A stretch of 64,000 nt of DNA from Loxodes magnus (lineage: Eukaryota > Ciliophora > Karyorelictea > Loxodida > Loxodidae), in assembly GCA_946699065.1 (NCBI GenBank), contig CAMPDV010000318.1:186001-250000 (forward strand), in the 5' to 3' direction. Shown here piece by piece: positions 48,864-60,245 of the stretch; within the stretch, counting starts at the first letter, position 1, and the number at the start of each line of letters is the position of its first letter. The position numbers and the translations under genes were made by a program. Under the pieces are notes generated by a model. It was not told the DNA's origin, ran no database searches, and saw nothing but the letters and a program-made list of their open reading frames with translations.

Positions 48864-49811
48864 ATGTCTAATGTTGAGAAAAAGTAAGAAAAATAAGATG
48901 AACTAATAAAATTAACAGAAAATAAAATATTTTAAATGAGCAATTTTTTGAAGAAAATAAAGAGAATAAAATAGAAAATTTCGTCTAAGAAATAGGAATA
49001 ATCTATCGATTATAGAGAGACATTTTAAACGTTACAACTCAAGCATAGAAAAAATAAAATAATGTTTGCATTAATGGAACTCTTGAGTACTGTTAGAGAG
49101 AATTTGGATAATATATAGATTAAGTACGAATAATAGCAACTGGACTTATTCTAACTGTTTTCTTTGATTAAGAATAAATTAATAAATTCTTAGTATATAA
49201 ATAATAATATGAAACTTTTTATATTTTAACAAGAAGATAAATATAAATTAATACTACAATAATAATAACTATCTAATTCACTTTGGTATAAACAAAACTT
49301 AGATCCAACAGAAAAGTAGCTAAAAGCCTTCACAAAAATCAAACAAAAAGTTTTACATATGTGTAAAGTTAAGTAATTTGGCAATATGATAATGTATAAA
49401 CTATCAAAAAATAGACACGATACTATGAAGAAGATAAAAAAGCGAATAAAATTAATAATAAATTGGGTTGAAAAATCAAAAAAAATAGTAAAATATGTAA
49501 TAAGAAACAACACGTTGAAATAAAAGATATATAAATATAAATAAGATACCTAAAGAATGCTAAATAAAGGATAAGAAATTATAAAGATTGGTAGCAAAAT
49601 ATTTAATTCTAAAGAATAAAAATTGCTTAAATAATTATTTCACCTGAGATAGATAGTAACTGATAGAATAATAAAAGATCATTTAAATGAATAAACACTG
49701 AGATAAAATGGCTTAATTAACTTAGATTTATGGAAAAAACCAAAGTTTAGCATTATAGAAGAAAAAAATGCTATAATCAAAAACCCATGGAACAAAATAA
49801 GTTCCAAAAAG
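48864..49811 (+). CDS. LINE ORF1-like protein, unit C
   Basis: The best preserved plus-strand ORF1: about 316 codons in one frame from MSNVEKKQEKQDELIKL, helical and lysine-rich (MFALMELLSTVRENLDNIQ; DPTEKQLKAFTKIKQKV; KKIKKRIKLIINWVEKSKK), ending NPWNKISSKK. It is probably an RNA-binding LINE ORF1. Alignment with unit B suggests a one-base deletion in the zinc-knuckle-like segment near 49410. No ORF2 follows in unit C. Confidence 0.5.
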
Positions 49812-50224
49812 TAACTGTTATATTTTTTATCACTCCAATCTTTTTAAATAATAGTTTAAATCTCCAATTCGAAAAGATAATCCTTTTAATGCATTATACA
49901 ATTAATTCAATTATTTGCAAGAGATATAGCTTTACTTTTTGATTATGAATGATTAAATTCTTTTATTCTTATTTTTATCTTTACTATCCTATTTATATTT
50001 CATTTTTCATTTAGTTTTCTAAAAATTTCTAATCAAATTTTTACATCATTTCATCTTACAATTTATTACTTATTTACAACTCCTTCCTTATCAAATTATT
50101 AGCTCATTAAACTGAGATAATACTAACTTTTAAGATCTACAACCCTTCAAATCATAGAAAACCTAACTATAAGACCTTAATAACTTCTCTTTATCTCAAT
50201 AATTAGAGCACATTTTTTAATATT

Positions 50225-50705
50225 TTCTATAAATAATGAGTGAAATACATTAATCTAAAAAGTAAAATAATAAAATTCATTTTTTCTTATGTTTAAATGT
50301 TTAGCAATTAATTAAGCAAATAAGCAGCATTTATTTTAAAATTAAGTAATAAATCTTTAATACAGAATTTAGCTTAAAAGCTTCTACACTTCTATTTAAT
50401 TAAGAAAAAAACAGAAAATAAAATATAAGAAACTAGAAATCTTAATTAAATAAACCATTAATAACTTATGATTAAAGCTATACACAATCCAATGGAGATT
50501 GTGTAATCAAACTTAAATACTAATAAAACTAAAAAAATTAGATAATTAATCAAGTAATGAAAATAAAATCAATTATTGACTTTGTAGAAGACTAAAAAAC
50601 ATAAAATAAAGATGTTGAAGATACCAAAAAATAGAAAAAAGATAAAAATAAATAATTTCTTAAAAAACCTAACTTAGATTTATTTTGCGTTTAAAAGGAC
50701 ACATA
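50225..50705 (+). mobile_element. Decayed gag-only element (type a) in unit C
   Basis: Sister of 36662-37165. The knuckle reads Y-W-L-C-x4-N-x4-C. It ends at the same GGACACATA junction, after which the receptor gene fragment starts. Confidence 0.6.
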
Positions 50706-51900
50706 ATAAAGCAGAAATGTATCCTTAAAAAGCAGGTCTTAGTTTAGTTCGGACGGAATAAGGAAATCACTAAGAGTCAGATAAATCAGGAGCTGTATTT
50801 CCTCCAGAAATGAAAGGTACAATAAATCTTTGATCTACATAAAACTCCGTTAGTTTAATAGTGAGTAAGTTACTTGCAGACATTAAACGGATAAGTCCAT
50901 ACTAATCCTCTTTTTGCGATCATTCGCTCATATCATAGTTAAATACACTTGCGCCTGTATAAATATATGTTTGCTTGATTTTGTAGAATGCTAAAGTATA
51001 ATTTCTGATATTTATTATGTGGAAACAAAATACTCTTTCCTTGTAATATCCATCTACTCAGCTTATATAGCTACCATTTGTATTGCTATAATCATGAATT
51101 GTTGAAATTGGAAACTCGTTTTAACTTTGAGAGGATGTGTCTGTTGCATTTGGAGATCAGATAATATCTTTAAATATCTCAACTTTATAATCCTCTATAC
51201 TTCCTACTTAAATTAGCTTAAATTTTAAGATGTTATATGTCTTAAACTTAATATTAATCAGTTACTTTTAGTCTATTTAATTTAAAGAGATCTACTCTAA
51301 AACTGAGTTTAAAGATAGCTCTAAGCAATAAAATTGATATTTTACCTCACTCAAAGTCGCTCTATCACCGAACTAGAATCCAATAAGACCATTAAAACTA
51401 ATTTTTCCAAAGACTGTAAGAATTTCTGTAGCTAAGGATAAAAAAAATCCTTTTTTGTAGATTTAAGGATAATTTATTATGATCTAAATCCTTTAAGAGT
51501 AATCTTCGTTAATAAGTAAGAAAAGCTTAGTGACTCCATATTCTACTATAGTTGATAAAATTTTATAGTTTAAATTCAAGGATTTTTTGGGAATGATTCT
51601 GAAAAATTGTTCATAGTTAAATCCTGTTCAACTACTGACTGCTTCATTATATTAATTAGATTCAGTTAAAAATGGAAGATTTGTCCAGTTGTAGTATTAT
51701 ATAAAAGCAAGCAAAGAGTTTGCATTTTCTTAATCTGAAGGAAGTAGTATTTGTCCATTAGCGTTATAAACTGGTTTATTGTAGTCTGAATTAGTTATAT
51801 ACTTCTGGTCTCTTCTATTTAACTGTATTTACTTGGTTAAGCAATGCTTTGACAATTTGAAGTAAGGAGAGTGAATTAGGTTTTAAGATAGGAAATATTG
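50706..51900 (-). CDS. Receptor ligand-binding (ANF/PBP1-like) fragment
   Basis: A well-preserved minus-strand frame of about 390 codons. It includes FFRIIPKKSLNLN and EYGVTKLFLLINEDYSQR, the kind of lobe found in extracellular ligand-binding receptors, then a long middle region with N-glycosylation-like sites, and near the end FIVPFISGGNTAPDLSDSQ and FPYSVRTKLRPAF, typical of ANF-receptor domains (normally followed by a GW helix). The gene is cut at 50705 by unit C just after that motif. Trp is encoded by TGA at least three times. It probably belonged to a large membrane receptor. The 5' limit is unclear; no good ATG was found. Confidence 0.6.
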
Positions 51901-52229
51901 TGGGAGTACTTGAATCTATGATTTACATAATAATGAGGATGAAAAGTGCATATATTGATTTTATGATGGTAAATGGAAATTTGCATATAAATATGAAATT
52001 AAAAGGTATCTTTGATGATGTTAAATTTTGAAGGCTCTAAGATTAGGTTTTGGTTTAAGAATTTGATGTATAAGTCTAGAGACTTAAAGTCTGTTATGTG
52101 TTTTTAAATTTAGGGTTTTAAGTTTGTACTTATACTTATTGGGTTAAAGTTTGTTACTCCAATTTAAGAGAGTTTATGTTTAATTAAATCTTAATTTTCT
52201 ACTCATAGTTTAAAGGAGATATATCGAAT
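51901..52229. other. Spacer
   Basis: T/G-rich DNA with short repeated phrases TTAAAGTCTGTT and TTAAAGTTTGTT. It probably separates divergent genes and may contain their promoters. Confidence 0.4.
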
Positions 52230-53240
52230 GAATTTTAGTTACTCAATACGAAGATACGAGGTAAGAATTGCTTCTATTTATTTAATTAGCTTCCCTTTTA
52301 ATCATATGATTTGCATCATTGTCTTAAACCAGCTATTAGCTCCATAGCTTGTGTTAAATTAAGGATTTACAAGAATAAAAGTAAAAATAAGGAGTAGAAG
52401 TTTTAGCTTTATAAGAATAATTGGAAGAAGAAAATTAAAGTAGAAGAACTTAAATGTTGGACCTATTTTACAATAACGAATATCTAATTATACTCTTTTA
52501 ATTCTTATTGGCTAAGGCTCAAAGAAGGGGAATATTCATCTTTAACCTTTCTAAAAGATTTATTTATTTAAGCAAGTTTTTTAAATGAAATTGATCAATT
52601 GAAGTTAATTAAGTACCTGCACTATAATAATATCTCTTACTTTTTTATGGATGGTTTCTTTCGCTTTATATAGAGAATATTTACTTTTTTCCACTTTAGA
52701 TTAAACTAGTAGAAAGATATTAAGGAACTATAATCTGAAATCAGTTTGTCTATCATAGCAAGAAAAATAAAAGCTGAATGTTTTTGTGAGTCTTTTTTTG
52801 ATTGGCACAAGTAATTTGTAACAGTTTTAGAAATAAAGATATCTTACTCTTGAACTAGTTTCTATGCTTGTTTTAATCCAAGATAATAATTAAGATATTG
52901 ACTGAAGCATAATACCTAGTTGAAAAATAAGAAGCTGACCTATTTACATAATTCTATAAAAAAGCTTTAATCTTCTGTACAAATCTTAATTTAATTTCCA
53001 GTTATAAGCCTTAAGCTTTTGAAAATTATTGAAAAAACATCTAAAATTCAGTAAGATGAGTTTAAAGAATCATTAAGACATACTAATGATATTAGGCCAA
53101 TACTCTAGATTGAGTGACATTATGAAATTTATTGATTCTAGTCTTTAAGTGATTAGCTAGGTATACAATTTTACTAAGTAAATAGTTAAAAGTATTTAAG
53201 ATGCTAATAGAGATCATAATCAACATTATAGTATTTTAGC
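52230..53240 (+). CDS. Coding-like stretch, unassigned
   Basis: One plus-strand frame gives a coherent sequence for about 300 codons: YWLRLKEGEYSSLTFLKD, ASFLNEIDQLKLIKYLHYNN, an aromatic segment (FMDGFFRFIQRIFTFFHF) and KIIEKTSKIQQDEFKESLRH. It looks like a mixed helical protein, perhaps with one or two membrane segments. I do not recognise it, and start and stop cannot be set. TGA is used as Trp repeatedly. Confidence 0.4.
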
Positions 53241-53629
53241 TTCTTATTTAGATCCTAGCAATTTGCAGTTTAATATCTTGCTACATAACCTTTATAAACT
53301 TCCCTATTTTCAGTTTACATCAAACACTTTTGAGTTAATGATAGGAGTAAGGTTAACTGTCTAATTGCATATATTAATTAGCTATTAACTAGATTTAGCT
53401 CATTTTTATATATCTAACTGAGTTTAATACATCATATATGGCATTTTATCTCTACTTTACTAATAATTAAGAATTATCCCTTCTATAGAGATTTATTAAT
53501 ATCTGGAGTATTAATTACTATATATCCATTAGATACTCTTATGTATAATAATATAGCTATCTAAGAAACTCTATTTTTAAGAGATTTATCTCAAATGAAA
53601 AACACAAGCAACCTTCAAAAGAAGCACTT
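53241..53629. other. Unresolved, possibly coding
   Basis: Continues the preceding stretch but no single frame stays protein-like; YPFYRDLLISGVLITIYPLD (about 53480) is suggestive. It may be part of one gene spanning 52230-54260 with frameshifts or unrecognised introns. Confidence 0.25.
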
Positions 53630-54262
53630 ATATATATAGCTAGCTACCAATTAATAACCATCAAAGTATTAAAGGAGAAACATATGAAAATGCCATCAAT
53701 TAGCCATAGGCCTTTATTTCATTATTATCTAATTATATGCAAGATTAGCTACGCCTTTATTAACCTCAGCTCTAAAGGACATCTATAAATCAAATTATAT
53801 ACACTTATATCCATCCTAATTAAAAGCCAAATCAAACGGATAAGAGATAGTAGAGAGATATTTTAGCGAAATCAAGCTGTTCTTCTTAGTCAGAAGTTAG
53901 AATATTGGCTATAAAATTAGAACAAGAAAGCAAGTTGGCTTCTTAAATTAATAGTGACAAGTATTATTAGATTATTTAGACATCTGTCAAGCATCAAGAA
54001 TCAACATATAGCTTCTTAGGTAAGGTGTAAGAAGCTTTGGATTAATATCATGCTCAAAATTTTAAAAAAGATGAAAATGAATCAAGTTAATAGGAAACAT
54101 TGTAAGTATCTAAATAGGAAAAGCCACTATCTCTTATTCAAATCCGATTGAATAAATAGTCTAAAATGTGCCTTTGTGATCCATAAAGCAAATTGTAAAA
54201 TAGAATGTCCTTGTGGAAATAAAGGTAAAGTTGATTGTCCTTGTAAAAGAATGGATTATATA
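53630..54262 (+). CDS. Coding-like stretch, Ser/Gln/Lys-rich, unassigned
   Basis: Plus-strand frame with a plausible soluble protein: HQSIKGETYENAINQPQAFI, SEVRILAIKLEQESKLASQI, STYSFLGKVQEALDQYHAQN, ESSQQETLQVSKQEKPLS. In another frame the last part is cysteine-rich (C-x8-C-x3-C-x-C ... C-P-C, 54163-54250), so a frameshift may join a short metal-binding tail. Family not recognised. Confidence 0.4.
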
Positions 54263-55549
54263 AGTTTTAAAGAGTTAATAATAGTCTGTTTTTGTTTGAA
54301 TGGTTTTTACCTAAATCTATATATATGAAGCTCTATACATTGTAATATTTGAAAAATGAGTTTAAATGACTAATATAGAAGCTTATTGAATAATCATTTA
54401 TATGATTAATAACTGAGATAGATCTTTTATCTTTGTACTCTAAAGTTAAAAGTATAGCTTTATACCCTTAAACTTACTTTTTAATCAATTATGAGTTTTT
54501 CTGATTCTGTACAAGTTAATACCTTGTACAGTTACCTAGATTTAATTATAACCTTTTGAAGATAAATGATCTAGTAAGCTCACTAAATTAATAATTTGCT
54601 ATTAAGATGCTTTTAGTATGAATATTAATAAAGACCCAATATCTTGGAGTTCTATCAAGTATGAACTTAAGCAAAATATCTATAAGGGATTTTTAAGAGA
54701 AAATAGATAAAGTTTTTATATAAGAAATTCAAATGATTAATAGAGGAAATTTAGGTTTAGCTATTCAATTAGGAGAATTAATAGCAAGATTAAAGTTAAG
54801 AACCTGCAGTTAAACAAAAGTATCCTAGAAGTAGATCAACAAGGATGTTACATTGTCAATCTAAAATTTCTAAAAAGTGCCTTACTAATCATCTAAAATA
54901 TCTATCAAAAGTCATACCAATTGACATTGTAAATAACCCCTAGACTAATTATTTAGACATCAAGCAAGATTTCCAAATGAAAACCTAGAAAGAGTATAAA
55001 TATGGAAAATAATGGAATAGTAAAGTATTGTTAAGACATGTTATTAAATAGAAGGATTCGTCAAATGTCTTGTAGAACAAAGTTTTACTAATATTGCTAG
55101 TTAGGAAGACAGAAATATGAAAATAATGGATATTTTGTGGTAAATTTAAAAATAAAATCTTAATAATTTCTTATTAAGTAAATTATAATAAAACTCTTAT
55201 AAACATATATCAAATTAATTAGAATGTATAGCGTTTCTTAGTACTCGTATTTATGCATTAATTTAATTTTCTATAATGACTAAAAGCATTAGAAGTATAA
55301 CTTAAGATAATCTCTATAATATACTATATATATACGTTCTTGATTAGATATCTGACTTCTTACATGAAAAGAAGCTAGATAGTTATACTCTCGTTCATTT
55401 TTAGAGTTCTTTTAATAAATTTATTTTATTCCCTCAAGTTTAGGGATATAATTTATCTATTGATATACTCTTTATCTTCAAATCCCTATAAAATCTCTTA
55501 GAACATGAATAACCTTAAAATATTCTGCTATTTATTCAAGTTAACTAAG
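54263..55549. other. Spacer with one possible short ORF
   Basis: Mostly AT-rich. From ATG 54619 about 95 codons are protein-like on the plus strand (MNINKDPISWSSIKYELKQ ... LEVDQQGCYIVNLKFLKS) and then the frame is lost. A phrase like YENNGYFVVNLK near 55120 weakly echoes it. No family assigned. Confidence 0.3.
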
Positions 55550-56460
55550 CTTTTTATATAATAACATTACTTTATTTTGCTCATCAAAGTTATTTACCAG
55601 CTTCTATTTCCTACAGATTCTAGTCAAACCTTCTTACTAAGCATGTCAAAACACACTTTTAGACTAAAATCAACTAAACTGATTCAAATTTTGTTAGTAA
55701 GTGAATTAAGAGTTGACTTCATTAATAATATCTTACTCCTATTTAGCTTGAAGTTAATCTATATTTTCTTTTCTAAACTTAACGTTCTATTACTTACTGA
55801 AATTTATTAGGTTTAATTTGCTTCATACTAAATCTGAGCTTTATTATTTACCTAATAGATATCACTAGCTTATTTATATACCTTAAAATATATAATTGAG
55901 ATAGTATATATTATACTTAGCTTTATCAACTTTTATTACTATATTTTCTAACTTTAATTTGCCTATATGCTTAAGCTATACCTTAATACTCCTTAGATTT
56001 TATCAAATACTTATTTCAATATATCTTCCAAACTTAAAAACATACTAAATTATTTCTATTTACCTTCAAATCCAACTATTTCATTATGTAACATTAATGC
56101 CAATATTCACTAAACAAACTATCATCAGCTACTTAAAACATTTAGATCTACACAGAGAGTTATTATACCAATATGCTTCAAATACCACATACTATTTACT
56201 ACCTTCAACTAAGTCTTAGATACCTTCATAGTCAATCAATCAGCTTTTACTTATAAATCATTACCAAGTATAGATCAATCTAAGTAAACCTAGAGACTAT
56301 ATAAACACCAACTTAGTCTTCATAAGACTATTCCTTTAACTAATAAATATAATCTAATTAATACCTTTTCATATTCAGCGCTAAACATAACCAAAATATC
56401 CTCTACCAGTATAAATTTACAAGGTAATTGATGCGAGATTTTACTCTAGATATTCTTTTA
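55550..56460 (-). CDS. Probable minus-strand coding region, unassigned
   Basis: The plus strand is C- and T-rich with few G, the reverse of what known genes here show on their coding strand, so coding on the minus strand is likely. Pieces such as NRTLSLEKKIQINFKLNRSK, STLNSLTNKIWISLVDFSL and CFDMLSKKVWLESVGNRSW are protein-like and similar in style to the TRIM-like gene at 27.2-29.6 kb. No domain is recognised; the plus strand is open too. Confidence 0.3.
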
Positions 56461-56529
56461 ATGCTATATATTTAAATTAAACATTATTGATAGAAGTACC
56501 TTTTATTAATGTCCATGGTACATATTTTC

Positions 56530-56803
56530 TCTACTTTAATTATTTTTATATTCCTTTTCAAGTTTTATTTAAGTTTTCTTAATTAATTTCATCTAAGAAA
56601 ATATTTAATTAATATTTCTATCTTTTTTTGATTCAATCTAAATTTTCTCCTTGCTTCTTATCTCACTTTAATTCAATTATCAATTTATCAGCATCCTTAT
56701 CTAATTAAGATATATACTTATTTCGCCTGATATTAGAAATATTTTCTTAGTTTTATTATTTCTGTTTTTTATTAGTATTTTCTCACTTAATTTGTTACAA
56801 AGC
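56530..56803 (-). mobile_element. LINE linker region, unit D (continuation beyond element h)
   Basis: Read on the minus strand across the element h insertion, the frame continues CGFVTNQVRKYQQKTEIIKLR, matching FGYVTNNLRKQ...IKCLRKYKK of the unit A plus-strand LINE. It therefore belongs to the LINE at 57763-59846, split by element h. Confidence 0.65.
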
Positions 56804-57749
56804 AAAATTAAAAAATGGAAGGCTTCAAAAAAGGTTTCTACACCATCTCCAAGAAGGAGAGGAAACCAGAAGCCACTCTCAGCTAGTCTTCTTTTACTTA
56901 ACTCTTACCTTTTTCTTAATAATCCGGAACATAGGTTCAAGAAGAACATAAGTAATCTAAGAAAATTACCCATCCAATCACCCCAACGTCTCAGGAGAAA
57001 CCCAGAAAGCAGACTTCGTCTGCTTTGCACCAGGAGGTATCAAAATTTAATCCTTCTGGCCAGATGAGCATGGAATAGCTCATCAAAGTAGTACTAAATC
57101 TCCAGGAAGAGATCAAGAAGCTAAAGAAGGACAATGAGAAGATAATGCAACAGTTTAACCTACCAGAAGGAATAGAATAAAGACTCATGTCCTAGGAAAG
57201 AGAACTAAGCGTTTTTTGGAACATATCACAAGATCAGAGTTGCTAATCCCAAAATTAGCTTCAGAAACAGACAGAACTGGACAATAGACTTGAAAAAATA
57301 GAAGAGAAACTGCAACGACAAATAGAGTAAGATGAGCAAAGAAGTGATCCAATGATGATTGAGAAGGAAGAAACAAGAAAACCTAAAAGAATTCAGAAAA
57401 GATGTTATTATTGTAATTCGGGAGAACATTTATAAAGAAGATGCAAGAAATTCCTAAGTTTCAAGAATTAATACTGAACAAAGCAAAGAAAATTATAAGC
57501 GCAATAAAGGAAAAAACATCAACTGTAATAGAAAAGAGATAGAGAAAGACTTTATATGAATGAGCTTGGCAAGATCTATAGAAAGAAATCAGAACAGAAT
57601 GAAAGATGAAACCGAAGACAATAAGACCAAGTGAGAGAGAGAGGATATCAAATTTTTAATCATTTTTATATAATCCCGGAGCAATCCGGCGATCGGCAGG
57701 AAGAGGTGAAATTCCTCCAAGATTGCCAAACTTAATTTTATTATTATTA
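56804..57749 (+). mobile_element. Gag-only retroposon h, 13-bp target duplication, inside a LINE
   Basis: Flanked by TTTGTTACAAAGC (56791-56803) and TTTGTTAAAAAGC (57750-57762), one mismatch. Starts AAAATTAAAAA before ATG 56815 and ends in hairpin CCGGA-GCAA-TCCGG (57676-57689, a GNRA loop), a second stem AGGAA...TTCCT (57698-57716) and a TTA-repeat tail. It interrupts the unit D minus-strand LINE ORF2 between its endonuclease and RT parts. Confidence 0.9.
56815..57732 (+). CDS. Gag-like CCHC protein of element h, best preserved
   Basis: About 306 codons in one frame from MEGFKKGFYTISKKERKPEA. A Ser/Gln/Pro-rich N-terminus, coiled coils (LIKVVLNLQEEIKKLKKDNE; LDNRLEKIEEKLQRQIEQDE), motif P-M-M-I-E, a perfect knuckle C-Y-Y-C-x4-H-x4-C (57403-57444), a highly basic RNA-binding tail and GKIYRKKSEQ. 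It is noticeably GC-richer than its surroundings, which suggests a young insertion. In-frame TGA occurs at 57475 and near 57610; either could be Trp or the stop. Predicted role: nucleocapsid-like RNA binding. Confidence 0.85.
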
Positions 57750-57762
57750 TTTGTTAAAAAGC

Positions 57763-59846
57763 CACACATCGCTTTGGTTGTTTCTTGGATGTATTCTGAT
57801 TATTTTTCATAGTATGCTTCGCTATCTAATATCTCGAATCATTCTTTGAATATTTCTTGAACCTTTTATTGTTTTAATTTTTTAAAGTTTATCCTTTTAA
57901 TTTATGGGCTTTTACGATATTCTTCTGCAATTTTTATATTTATTTTACCTGGCTAATAATCTCCTATTGGTCTCTATTGTTAGAATATTGTGATGACAAT
58001 GCTAGGTGTTATATATTGATCTGTTAAGAATTAATCTATAATGAATTTTCCTTTTCCTTATGTTGTGATGAAAGTTGAATCTTGATTTTTATCTTTACAT
58101 TCTAAAAGATAATTTTTCATAAAGTCAAGTAAGTATTAGCCTGTATTTCTCTGTTCATGCGATAAAAATTGGAGAATATGCACATTAAAATCTCCTAATA
58201 TTAAAATTTATTATCCTTTGCTGCTATTATGTATTATTATAGACCTTCGTAAAAGGGTATTATTAGTTAATCAGAGTCAGACGTTGTAGTGTTATATGCT
58301 TTTTTCAATGCTAGCTGATCATCAAGTGTTAAAACTATTAATCTTCCTCTCTAAAATAATTCTGCTTGCTTTAGATCCGCTATATCCAATACTTTGGTTC
58401 TGCTAGTAATTCCATTCTTTTATATAAAATGATACTCCTTTGCAGTGTTTTGTGCTCAATTTTATTATTGCTATTAATCCATACATATAAGGCAATTCAG
58501 CAGTTTGATTCACAAATATTTCTTAAATTGCCATAATTTCTATCTTCTTTTCACACATAAATTTTTTTAATTCCTCCTTGTTTGATTTTATTCCTCTGAC
58601 ATTTGTTGTACCTATGTTTAATTTTGTCTATTTTATTATATTAATATTTCCTTGCACTCCTATTTTTTTTTATCCTCCTACTCTGCATTTTTAGCTTCCT
58701 CTTCTTTAATAGCGTGAAAACCAAATCGTTTTAATATTTTTTATTTTTCCTGTACTTATATCTTCATCTTTTTTACTCGATGTTATCTTTCTTACTATTA
58801 TATATTTTTTATCTTTTTTAAGACAGCGTTGTGTTTATGCATACTTCCGTTCTGTCACTGCTTTCTAGTTGTTTCAGTTTTGTTTTGCCATATTTCCTAT
58901 TTTATTTTCTGTTTTTTGTGACATTGATCTTCTCTTCTCAGTTTTATTTATTTGACCTTGTAGTTAAATATCTATTAAAGTCGATCGCTTTTAAAGTAAC
59001 TTTAGTATGGCTTAAACTTCTTGCTTTTGCTAGAAATTCAAAGTGACATTTTATTTGAAGGTTAATTTTCTTCAGCTTTCTTCAATTTCTTTTCCTTCGC
59101 TATCAGTTTCTCTTTATAGTTAGACGTTTTATTCCTGATTTCTGAATGCATCAACCTGATTTTACTTCCTTAGCATTTAAATTGCTTTCCTTATAGCCTT
59201 TTTCTTAAGTATTAATTTGTGCTATGCTCTTATTTGTTACAGTTCATACATTTTCAAATTGATGGATGACTAAAGTAAGTGCTTTTACCTCCTTCGTTTA
59301 ACTTATCTAGTATACTTTCTCAATCTCTGATCTCCTTCAATTTTAAATAGTTTTTCATTTTCCCATTGGCTCACGTTGTACCTTTTACGGTTCTGATTTC
59401 TGTAAAAACTATTTTTCCGTACTGTTATAGAGGGTTTCTACCTGGCTAAAAACGTGAATATATGTTAAATGTTCAATGAATCGGATAGTTCTTAATGTTG
59501 TCGAATTCCTCTATATTTCTTTGCTATGTTGGCATTAAAAAATTTCTACACTTCCATGTTTAACAATTTCAGTGTTTCATAAATGTTTCCTTATTTTTTA
59601 ATCCTATAATAATTATTCCTGTCTAAAAGATTTTCACACTCCAATATTTTACTATATTCTTAATTTAGATATCGTAGAAATGCTTGATCGATTTCATTTT
59701 CTTGCATTTCTACTGGACTGAATCTTTGCTTGTAGAATTTTCTTCTAAAAATTTATTGAAATAGTTAGCTCCTACTCTTTAGCAGTTTTGAGCTGCTTAT
59801 TCTCGTCATCGTTTTATGGTATTTGCTTGTTCTTTTCTTCTTCCAT
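57763..59846 (-). mobile_element. LINE 5' half (ORF1 + endonuclease + linker), unit D
   Basis: Minus-strand LINE from ORF1 ATG 59846 (MEEEKNKQIPQNDDENKQL) through the endonuclease (equivalent of the GDFN site near 58190) to the linker EAYYEKQSEYIQETTKAMCG (about 57770-57830), where element h interrupts it. This copy extends further 3' than A or B, which shows the minus-strand LINE originally carried more of ORF2. Frameshifts are present. Confidence 0.75.
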
Positions 59847-60245
59847 TATAAGGATTTGCACAAAGCTGTTGTCTATTTTGATGTTCTAAATTGCCTACAT
59901 TTTTTCATAAGTTGCTTAGTTTTAACATTTCTGTCCCTTTATTTAGTGCATTACTCATAGTAGTTTAAAGACTTTGCGACAGAAACGTTTTTCTTAAAAA
60001 TAATATCCAAGATCTGATTAAATTATAAAACTATTTCATGTCTTTATTAAATTTACCTAGCGGTCTCGATCCTAGATTGGCGGCATTCGAATTGTGAGAT
60101 TGGTACTTGATATAATATCCTAATATTGGATTATTTAAAGTATGTAATAAAGTAATAATGTAGTTTTAGATATTATTGACTGTATTTTTGATGGTAACTG
60201 TTATAAATTGCCTTTATAGCTTTTGTAGTCTAAATAATAATAAAA

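Noticed and set aside
49226..49513. 95-codon minus-strand ORF
   Set aside because: Shadow of the plus-strand LINE ORF1 of unit C; Phe/Tyr-rich antisense composition.
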